This document shows positions 25,633-32,077 of a stretch of 64,000 nt of DNA, one piece after another. The number at the start of each line of letters is the position of its first letter. Position 1 is the stretch's first letter. Origin of the DNA: Acidobacteriota bacterium (GTDB lineage Bacteria > Acidobacteriota > Terriglobia > Bryobacterales > Bryobacteraceae). The stretch lies in assembly GCA_023436715.1 (NCBI GenBank), contig JAEZIJ010000233.1, forward strand, positions 13,971 through 77,970, read 5' to 3'. Both the position numbers and the translations under genes were made by a program. The notes beneath the pieces were generated by a model. That model searched no databases and was not told where the DNA came from. It saw only the letters and a list, made by a program, of their open reading frames with translations.

Positions 25633-28296
25633 TTAGTGCCTGAGCGCCGCGACAGGATCCACCCGCACAGCCCTGCGAGCGGGCACGAGACTTGCAACCA
25701 CGACGGCTGCGGCGAGCACCGCCCCAGTTCCTGCCACTATCGTCGGATTACCCGGTTGCACTCCGTACACGAACCTGACGAGCAGGCGTGAGGTCGCCAA
25801 AACCGCGAGCGAGCCAAGAACCAGGCCTGCGCCGGCAACCGAAAATGCCTCGACGGCAACCATTCGCAGCACGTCGCGCGGGCGAGCGCCCAGAGCGACC
25901 CGAATTCCGATCTCGTTTGTTCTCCTCATGACTGTGTAGGAGACAACGCCGAACACGCCGATAGTCGCCAGCACAAGCGCCAGGCCGGAAAACAGGCCGA
26001 CGAGAAGCATATTCAGGCGTGGACCGGCGATGTCTTTGGCAACCAGTTGCTGCATTGATGCCATGTCCGCAATCGGTTGGTCTTTGTCGATGTCCGCGAC
26101 GATTGCCCTTGCCTGCTTCGCGATTGCCGAAGCTTCTCCAGCGGTGCGAACCACCAGGACGATCAGTCGTGAAAGCCCGCTGTCCTGCCTGGATGCGGGG
26201 ATCTGCCGGTTGAGGATATATATGGCCGGCTCGGGCTCTTGTGCGAGTCTGAAGTGGCGAATGTCTTTCACCACGCCGGCGACATTGAACCAGTCCGCGC
26301 CCCCGATTGCGTATATCCGAATGCGCCCGCCAAGAGCGTCGCCTTGAGGCCAGTGCCGGCGGGCAAGCGACTCGCTGACAATTGCAACCGGCGGCGTGCC
26401 GTTGCGATCGGACGTATCGAAGTAGCGTCCGCGGCGCAGGGGAATACCGATAGCGCTCAGATAGTCTCCGCTCACATACGCCAGGCGCGCAAAAAGCTCC
26501 GGCTCGGAACGACCCGCTATGGCGAATTTAGTACCTTGGCTGATGATCCCAAACGGCAAAGCAGAGACGGTTCCGACCCCGAGAACTCCAGGAAGAGCGG
26601 ATGTGCGGGCAAGCAACTCCTCCCGGAAGTTCTCGACGTGGCGCCCTGTCGGGTGCTTAGTTGGGGAAAGGAGAAGACGCATCGTGAGGACATTTTCGCG
26701 TCTGAAACCGGGATCGACGTTAGTGAGACGGTATACGCTCTGGCCGAGCACACCCGCCGACGCAAGCAATACGAGCGCGAGAGCGACTTCGGCCGCCGCC
26801 AATGCCTTAGCGCCGCGATTTCGCCTGGTAATCGACCGGCTCCCATCTCTTAGTCCCTGATCGAGGCTCACACGGCGGAGCCGGAACGCCGTCACGATGC
26901 CGAACAGCAGCCCTGTTGCAAGTGAGCATCCCACGGCAAAGAGCAGGACCGCGGAGTTGATGCCGATATCTTCCGCCCTCGGGATGCCGGGGGGCAGTAG
27001 CGCTCTCAGCGGAGGCAAAGCACAGGCTGCAATGCCGATCCCGGCTGCTCCTCCAATCAGCGCCAGCAGCAACGACTCGATCAGTAACTGGCGGGCAAGG
27101 CGCATGCCGGAAACACCCAGGGCCCGGCGGATGGCGAACTCCCCCGCCCTGCCGGCCGCGCGAGCAAGGAGCATAACGGCAACATTTGCGCACATGATGA
27201 GCAGCAGAACCATCACCGCCGCAGACAATAACACCAATGCCGGGCGGATATCGTCCATGACCCGCGATTCGCTGAGAGGCGATACCTTCGCACCCCATCC
27301 GCTGTTCTCTTTGGGGTAGCCGGTTCTGAGCCGCGCCATGACTGCATCCATTTCGGATCGGGCGTGATCGAGGGAGACGCCGGGCTTGAGGCGAGCGACC
27401 ACATACAGATCGTGTGCCTCTCGAAGAGCCGCGAACTCGGAGCGGTGGTTCAGCGAGAGCCACATCGGCGGGCCCCAAGGCGCCGGCCAGTGAGGCGGAA
27501 ACCGGACCCCCCGCGGCATCACACCAACGATCGTGAATGACTCTCCATCGATTTTGAGCCGCCTGCCCAGGATTTTCGGATCGCCGTTGAACCGGGTGCG
27601 CCAGTATTCGTACTCAAGGAGGGCGGAGCGCGGGCCTCCGGGCAGATCGTCTTCCAGGCTGAAGCCCCGGCCAAATAGAGGCCTGATTCCAAGTAATGGA
27701 AACAAGTTGGCCGAGACCCGGTGCGGGTTCAGTTCTTCCGGTTGAGGGCCGCCTAGAACGTTCGCCTGGCGCCTGGCTTGGTGCGCGGCAAAATCCTCGA
27801 ACGAATTTGTCTGTGTCTTCCAATCACGCAGGTTGAGATGCGAGGTGCCCGCCTCGAACCGTCGCCCGGTCAATTGCTGTACGCTGACATCCACAAGCCG
27901 GTCTGGATCCGCGTACGATAGCGGCGCCAGCCAAACCCCGTAAGCAACACTGAAAACGGCGGTAGCGGCTCCGATCCCGAGCGCGAGCGTGCCAACAGTG
28001 ACCGTGGTAAACCCCGGACTGCGGCGCATGATGCGCACCGCGTACTTCAGGTCATGGCCAACTTCGTCCACTAACCGCCAACCCCATTGCTCACGGCTTA
28101 GTTCCGCAGCGCGAGCGGCGTTGCCGAACTGTCGTTTAGCCGCCCAGACTGCCTCATCGGCTGCCATTCCCGCGTCGCGATTCGCTTGTGCGTTCATCGC
28201 GAGATGGAATTCGACTTCCTCCTCGAAATCGCTCTCGAATTGGCTTCGCCGTAGGAGAAAAGCCGACCTGCGCCATAACCTCCCGAGGAAGCTCAT
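25633..28296 (-). CDS. ADOP-type ABC permease (FtsX/MacB-like), second copy
   Basis: 887 residues with the same layout as the permease at 17054: FEEEVEFHLAMNAQANRDAGM at the N-terminus, DLKYAVRIMRRSPGF, two periplasmic halves and paired helix bundles (VLLSAAVMVLLLIMCANVAVMLLA, then VVSYTVMRRTNEIGIRVALG). AAGGAG lies 5 bases before the ATG. The regulator gene normally placed immediately upstream is here split by an IS630 copy, so the permease has lost its own promoter and regulator. Confidence 0.88.
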   Translation of the reverse strand: MSFLGRLWRRSAFLLRRSQFESDFEEEVEFHLAMNAQANRDAGMAADEAVWAAKRQFGNAARAAELSREQWGWRLVDEVGHDLKYAVRIMRRSPGFTTVTVGTLALGIGAATAVFSVAYGVWLAPLSYADPDRLVDVSVQQLTGRRFEAGTSHLNLRDWKTQTNSFEDFAAHQARRQANVLGGPQPEELNPHRVSANLFPLLGIRPLFGRGFSLEDDLPGGPRSALLEYEYWRTRFNGDPKILGRRLKIDGESFTIVGVMPRGVRFPPHWPAPWGPPMWLSLNHRSEFAALREAHDLYVVARLKPGVSLDHARSEMDAVMARLRTGYPKENSGWGAKVSPLSESRVMDDIRPALVLLSAAVMVLLLIMCANVAVMLLARAAGRAGEFAIRRALGVSGMRLARQLLIESLLLALIGGAAGIGIAACALPPLRALLPPGIPRAEDIGINSAVLLFAVGCSLATGLLFGIVTAFRLRRVSLDQGLRDGSRSITRRNRGAKALAAAEVALALVLLASAGVLGQSVYRLTNVDPGFRRENVLTMRLLLSPTKHPTGRHVENFREELLARTSALPGVLGVGTVSALPFGIISQGTKFAIAGRSEPELFARLAYVSGDYLSAIGIPLRRGRYFDTSDRNGTPPVAIVSESLARRHWPQGDALGGRIRIYAIGGADWFNVAGVVKDIRHFRLAQEPEPAIYILNRQIPASRQDSGLSRLIVLVVRTAGEASAIAKQARAIVADIDKDQPIADMASMQQLVAKDIAGPRLNMLLVGLFSGLALVLATIGVFGVVSYTVMRRTNEIGIRVALGARPRDVLRMVAVEAFSVAGAGLVLGSLAVLATSRLLVRFVYGVQPGNPTIVAGTGAVLAAAVVVASLVPARRAVRVDPVAALRH

Positions 28297-28306
28297 GGAG
28301 TCTCCT

Positions 28307-28465
28307 TTACACCGGCTGCATCACACGAGCGATGGCGCTAATGAGCCTCTCGTATCTCTGTTCTTCAATACGGAGTTGGCGCTGGCCGGCAGCCGTCAAT
28401 CTGTAATAGCGCGCCCGCCGGTTGTTGTCCGAAGCGCCCCATTCAGCCTGCACCCAACCCGATTC
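28307..28465 (-). pseudogene. padR 3' fragment separated by IS630 insertion
   Basis: On the minus strand DESGWVQAEWGASDNN, RRARYYRLTAAGQRQLRI and RLISAIARVMQPV followed by TAA form the wing and C-terminus of a PadR regulator. The matching N-terminus is at 29508-29689. The stop is 10 bases before the ADOP start, as expected for a padR-ADOP pair. Without the N-terminal helices it cannot function. Confidence 0.85.
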
Positions 28466-29493
28466 GTCGTTTCGGATCAGTATAGGTCCAGCGGAATGGC
28501 CGAGCGGTCTTCGCGTATGCGCGGATGTACTTCATCAGTTTGCGCGACAGGTCCGCCACTGAAGTGAATACCCCACGCGAAATTACATCCCGCTGAATCT
28601 TGCTGAACCAGATCTCAAACCTGGTTCAGCCAGGATGAGTAGGTCGGCGTGAAGTGAAACCGCACCTTCGGGTGATCGTTCAGGAACTGCTGGACTGCTT
28701 TGGTCTTGTGCGCGGAGAGGTTGTCGAGCACGATGTGGATCTCGCGCGCCCAGCGGGCCTTGTGCACCAGGGCGGCGATGAACTCAATGAACTCCTCGCT
28801 GGTATGCCGCTTCGCCGTCTTGCCCTCCACCTTGCCGGTTTTCACGTCGAGTGCAGCATAGAGCGATAGTGTGCCGTGGCGGTAATACTCGAACCCGTGT
28901 CGCTCGGCCCGGCCCGGTGAGAGCGGCAAAACCGGATCGAGTCGATCCAGCGCCTGAATGGCGGTCTTCTCGTCCACGCAGAAGACGGCTGCATGCTGGG
29001 GTGGATTGACGTACAGTCCGATGATATCGGCCGCTTTCTCCTCGAACTGCGGATCGTTGCTGGCCATGTAGCTGTCCAGACGGTGGGGCTTCAGTTTCGC
29101 TTGCGCCAGAATCCGCTGTACCGTGGACTTGCTCAGTCCCAACGCCGTTGCCAACTTGCGGCAAGACCAATGCGTGCTGCCATCCTCGGGCTCCTGTTGA
29201 ACTCGCTTGATGACGCGCGCTTGCACTGCAGCGGTCGCAGTCCGGGGTTCGCTGCCCTTGTGCCGCCCCTGCAGACCAGCCATGCGTGCTGCCCCAAGAC
29301 ACCGTTCGATCTCGCGGTAGGAAAGACCCTCTGCCAGCGCCAGAATCAAGCGCGCTCGGAAGACATCCCCGGCCGGTAAGGTGCGGGATTGTGCCCAGCG
29401 TTGGAGTTCTTCGCGTTCTTCCCGGGTGATCTGCAGCAACTCTCGATTATGCGCCACACATACAAGGCGTTCGAAAGTAGCTGTATGTTTCAC
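28466..29493 (-). pseudogene. IS630 transposase with HTH deletion and C-terminal frameshift
   Basis: The frame from GTG 29493 to the TGA at 28615 codes for 292 residues: REEREELQRWAQSRTLPAGD, then KPHRLDSYMASNDPQFE, the first catalytic Asp in FCVDEKTAIQALDRLDP, the second in EIHIVLDNLSAHKT, and FHFTPTYSSWLNQV. Two faults are visible. About 13 residues of the DNA-binding helix-turn-helix are missing between ERCL and MAGLQG compared with the relic at 5831. After WLNQV an extra T creates TGA; the other frame restores EIWFSKIQRDVISRGVF with the third catalytic acid. Probably inactive. Confidence 0.85.
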
Positions 29494-29506
29494 TGGGACA
29501 GCTTAC
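28466..29506 (-). mobile_element. IS630-family insertion inside a padR gene
   Basis: The element separates the two halves of padR. At its 5' end padR continues to GCCTTCTA (minus strand) and the IS then begins with about GTAAGCTGTCCCAGTGAAAC; insertion at a TA dinucleotide, usual for IS630, fits. At the 3' end the transposase frame runs into padR sequence within TYTDPKRRI, and I find no matching inverted repeat, so the right end has probably been lost. Confidence 0.8.
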
Positions 29507-29507
29507 T

Positions 29508-29689
29508 AGAAGGCGTTGAAGTGCCGGATAGAGCGAACCTTCGCCGACCTGAAGAACGTCGGCGGAAGCCTCCTGAATGTGCTGCGCAATACCCCACCCG
29601 TGCATCCGCCCGCGCGTGAGGGTTTTCAAGATCAGCATTTCAAGCGTGCCCGGCAGCACGTCGTTGTTCAAGCCGTCTCTTCTTCCCAT
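29508..29689 (-). pseudogene. padR 5' fragment truncated by IS630
   Basis: From the ATG at 29689 about 60 residues of a PadR winged helix can be read: [46 protein letters not shown]. The frame then enters the IS ([10 protein letters not shown]) and stops at 29447. The remainder lies at 28307-28465. The promoter and operator upstream are intact, so a truncated product of 80 residues may still be made. Confidence 0.87.
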
Positions 29690-29702
29690 CGTTTTTCGAT
29701 AG
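29686..29702 (-). promoter_or_regulatory. Putative PadR operator overlapping the padR start
   Basis: Minus-strand CTATCG-AAAAA-CGATGG matches 11 of 12 positions of the CTATCG-N5-CGATAG core at the intact padR locus (16691-16707), with the same 5-base spacing and the same position touching the start codon. Shared recognition by the two PadR proteins is inferred. Confidence 0.6.
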
Positions 29703-29706
29703 GAAG

Positions 29707-29735
29707 AGTATGAGTCCGTTTCCTCGTGCTGTCAA
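29707..29735 (-). promoter_or_regulatory. Sigma70-type promoter of the interrupted padR
   Basis: Minus-strand TTGACA (29735-29730), a 17-bp spacer and CATACT (29712-29707) form a strong promoter with a start near 29700, at the putative operator. It now transcribes only the padR 5' fragment and the IS. Confidence 0.75.
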
Positions 29736-29739
29736 TGAC

Positions 29740-29760
29740 AAAAAGTCGCGAAATCGCGAC
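29740..29760 (-). terminator. Intrinsic terminator of the mntA-hepT operon
   Basis: On the minus strand GTCGCG-ATTT-CGCGAC is followed by TTTTT. It lies 5 bases after the hepT stop and just before the padR promoter, so it separates the two units. Confidence 0.8.
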
Positions 29761-29765
29761 AAGTA

Positions 29766-30107
29766 TCAGGAGAGCTCGGTCCGCAGGATCTCCGCGACTT
29801 GAGCGCGAAGAGCGGGGGCGTGATCCGTTGCGGTTTGCCAGACGAGCGGCCAGTAGATGCCGAAGTACTCGTGGACCAGGATGTTCCTCAGCGCAACGAT
29901 GTCTGGCCACGGCACGGAGTTGTACCGGGTCGTAATCGCGGGACTGAGCCGCGCCACGGCTTCACCAACAATCGTGAGCTTCTGGGCGACGGCATAATAG
30001 AGCGTCTCGTCAGCGAGGAAGCCGGCTTCGGTCCGTCCTGCGATCGCCTTCGCGATCCAATCCAACGCTTCCAGGATGTCGGTCAGACGCTGCTGATCAC
30101 GCCGCAT
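29766..30107 (-). CDS. hepT: HepT-type HEPN RNase toxin
   Basis: 113 residues from the ATG at 30107, which overlaps the antitoxin stop by 11 bases. The HEPN active motif is R74-N-I-L-V-H79-E-Y81 (ALRNILVHEYFG), the complete RX4HXY form; in studied pairs the Tyr is the residue that the partner MntA adenylylates to silence the RNase. FLADETLYYAVAQKLTIVGEA is the usual helical core. The open frame extends to 30134 but the overlap start is typical of the family. Confidence 0.88.
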   Translation of the reverse strand: MRRDQQRLTDILEALDWIAKAIAGRTEAGFLADETLYYAVAQKLTIVGEAVARLSPAITTRYNSVPWPDIVALRNILVHEYFGIYWPLVWQTATDHAPALRAQVAEILRTELS

Positions 30108-30402
30108 AGACCAGACGCGCCTCGGCCAGCACACCGGGCCGGATGAGCGGCTTCAACGCCGGTTTGACAGCGACGTCAACGCGGCGGCCGAGCAGGGCGC
30201 TGAGTTCACGAATTATGGCCGCAACACCCAGCAAGCCGGGACGAGCGTCCGGCAGAAAATCCACGAGAAAATCGATGTCGCTGTCGGGCCGCATCTGACC
30301 GCGCACGGCCGACCCGAAGATGGACAACTCCTTCACCTGGTGGCGGCGGCAGATGTCAGCGATCTCGACTTCTGGAAGCTCGATGCCGCGAGCGATGGTC
30401 AT
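30097..30402 (-). CDS. mntA: MntA-type minimal nucleotidyltransferase antitoxin
   Basis: 101 residues. The GSX10DXD motif is present: G30-S31 (IFGSAVRGQ) and Asp42/Asp44 (PDSDIDFLVDF). The fold binds ATP and metal and transfers AMP to the HepT toxin. The pair MNT-HEPN is a type VII toxin-antitoxin system. It lies on the host side, about 270 bases from the prophage attachment site. Confidence 0.88.
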   Translation of the reverse strand: MTIARGIELPEVEIADICRRHQVKELSIFGSAVRGQMRPDSDIDFLVDFLPDARPGLLGVAAIIRELSALLGRRVDVAVKPALKPLIRPGVLAEARLVYAA

Positions 30403-30673
30403 GCGATCAATTCCTTCGTCCCATTATCCGTCCACACTTGACCAAACGGTGAGGCGAGGGATTAGCGCCTGTCCTGCGCTCTCCCCGCACCGGCGGCCGC
30501 GGCCGTCCGGTCGGGCGAATGGATCGTCTGCGTCCCGGTGCCGAACACCGCCGTAGTACCGTCAGGCAACTCTGCCACCTAAATGCGCGCGTCACCAACA
30601 GTCTGCTGTCTGGCACGGCACACTTCATGTGGGGTGTAAACCGCAGGAACTCTTAACAGGTTGGGGTTTGAAT
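30403..30673. other. Intergenic stretch left of the attachment site
   Basis: I see no gene with recognisable features. It should contain the mntA promoter near its left end; the remainder looks like degraded host sequence downstream of the original tRNA-Ala gene. Confidence 0.4.
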
Positions 30674-30720
30674 TGGTGGACCTGGTGAGATTCGAACTCA
30701 CGACCTCTTCCATGCCATGG
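30674..30720 (-). repeat. attL: tRNA-Ala(GGC) 3' half: left prophage attachment site
   Basis: Minus-strand ATGGCAT (anticodon loop, anticodon GGC), GGAAG, AGGTC, T arm GTGAG-TTCGAAT-CTCAC, then CAGGTCC-A-CCA. The T at position 70 fits the G3-U70 pair that marks alanine tRNAs. The 5' half is missing: sequence right of the anticodon loop is unrelated and does not pair. This is the footprint of an element that recombined in the tRNA 3' half; the intact gene should be rebuilt at the right end of the element, outside the window. Confidence 0.8.
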
Positions 30721-30727
30721 CGGACAG

Positions 30728-30741
30728 ATCAATCACTTACG
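30728..30741 (-). repeat. 14-bp attachment-flank sequence shared with the tRNA-Gln scar
   Basis: Minus-strand CGTAAGTGATTGAT begins 8 bases inside the element beside the tRNA-Ala half. The identical 14-mer is at 6765-6778 next to the integrase relic and tRNA-Gln. Confidence 0.5.
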
Positions 30742-30781
30742 AACATGACTCACTGAAAACAAAAGACTTAGCGCGTTGTGC

Positions 30782-30803
30782 TTTGGTCCCAGTTTGGTCC
30801 CAG
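30782..30803 (+). repeat. Tandem TTTGGTCCCAG repeats, possible integrase arm sites
   Basis: Two perfect head-to-tail copies of TTTGGTCCCAG lie about 60 bases inside the attachment site. Arm-type sites bound by the N-terminal domain of tyrosine integrases are short direct repeats in this position; the assignment is inference from place and form. Confidence 0.45.
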
Positions 30804-31096
30804 TTAGCGGATCTTTTGGCGTTTCGACCCACGTCGGACCCAGTCTTCTGGCCCGCGGAACGCCACATGCATCGCGCACGCGTGCGGTCGTTTCCGACCT
30901 CATGATGTTCTCTCCGTGTCGTGAAACAGGAGACGAAGACAAGAGTTTCCCTATACATGCGGCGCCACTTCCGCACACGCCGTTGCCACGGCGAAAGCTC
31001 ATCGCGGAGCTGCGAAGTGACGTATCATGATCTTGTATCGGCAGGGCTCTTACCGCGACGGAGAGCCGGTTTCCCGACACAAATGGGTTTACTGCT
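30804..31096. other. Non-coding leader between attL and ietA
   Basis: No gene recognised. This stretch should carry the promoter of the ietA-ietS unit. I find no pair of hexamers good enough to name. Confidence 0.4.
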
Positions 31097-32077
31097 ATGA
31101 GCGCCGCTCGTCACATGATCGCGCTGTTGCGGAGCCATCTTGATGGCGACGACAGGGAATTCCTGTCGGTCGCCATGCAGGCAGCCGCTCACGAAGCTCG
31201 TCTGGGCCATGCCACGATCGCGCAACAGTTGCGGGATCTGATCGACGAAGCTAAGCGCCGTGCCTCTGCGGTCGAGACCCGTCCCGGCCAGTTGATTGTC
31301 CTAGAGCCTCGTGGCGAACTGGCCAACCTGCTGTCTGTTCAAACGCCCAGTGTCCGGCTCGGTGATATGGCGTTGCCCGCCTCCCTGGCAGAGCGGCTGA
31401 ATCGCGTCCTGCTCGAACATCGCCAACAAAAGAAGCTGCGCGAACACGGATTGAATCCCCGTAGAAAGCTGCTCTTCATTGGACCGCCTGGAACCGGAAA
31501 GACGATGACAGCATCCGCGCTCGCCGGCGAGTTGCACGCGCCGCTGTTCACGATCATGCTCGAGGGCCTAATCACCAAATTCATGGGTGAGACCGCGGCA
31601 AAGCTGCGGGCGGTCTTCGAAGCCATCCGGCAGACGCAAGGAGTGTATCTCTTCGACGAGTTCGATGCGCTCGGCGCGCACCGCAATCAGCCGAACGATG
31701 TTGGCGAGATCCGCCGCGTGCTGAACTCGTTTCTGCAACTGCTCGAAAAGGACACTTCGCAGAGCCTGATCGTCGCCGCAACAAATCACCCGGACCTCCT
31801 GGACCGGGCATTGTTCCGGCGCTTTGACGATGTAATTGAGTACCAGCTCCCCGATTCGGAGGTCGTGAAGGATATCCTTCATCGCAAGTTGGCGATGTTC
31901 CAGGCGGGAGATGTCGAATGGTCGCAGATATTGCCGGTCGCCACTGGCTTAAGCCACGCTGATCTGGCGCGTGCCAGCGAAGAGGCGGCAAAGCAAGCCG
32001 TCTTGAGCGGATCGACCCGAATCACAACAGAAGCCCTTCTGTCGGCAATTCAAGAGCGAAAGGCAGCCTCCCGCTAA
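31097..32077 (+). CDS. ietA: IetA-like AAA+ ATPase of an anti-phage defence pair
   Basis: 326 residues. A helical N-terminus is followed by an AAA+ core: Walker A G129-PPGTGKT-136, Walker B YLFDEFDAL with Asp187/Glu188, sensor ATNH with Asn230, and arginine-finger region ALFRRFDD at 239-245. ATPases of this FtsH/Vps4-like type directly upstream of a subtilase form the ietAS system reported in a 2020 defence-island survey. The stop codon abuts the ietS ATG (TAAATG), so the two are made together. It probably senses infection and controls the protease. Confidence 0.82.
   Translation: MSAARHMIALLRSHLDGDDREFLSVAMQAAAHEARLGHATIAQQLRDLIDEAKRRASAVETRPGQLIVLEPRGELANLLSVQTPSVRLGDMALPASLAERLNRVLLEHRQQKKLREHGLNPRRKLLFIGPPGTGKTMTASALAGELHAPLFTIMLEGLITKFMGETAAKLRAVFEAIRQTQGVYLFDEFDALGAHRNQPNDVGEIRRVLNSFLQLLEKDTSQSLIVAATNHPDLLDRALFRRFDDVIEYQLPDSEVVKDILHRKLAMFQAGDVEWSQILPVATGLSHADLARASEEAAKQAVLSGSTRITTEALLSAIQERKAASR

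Noticed and set aside
28611..28623. Programmed +1 frameshift in the IS630 transposase
   Set aside because: GTT TGA resembles the prfB site, but there is no upstream stimulatory Shine-Dalgarno-like sequence that I can see, and the copy has other lesions; simple decay is likelier.
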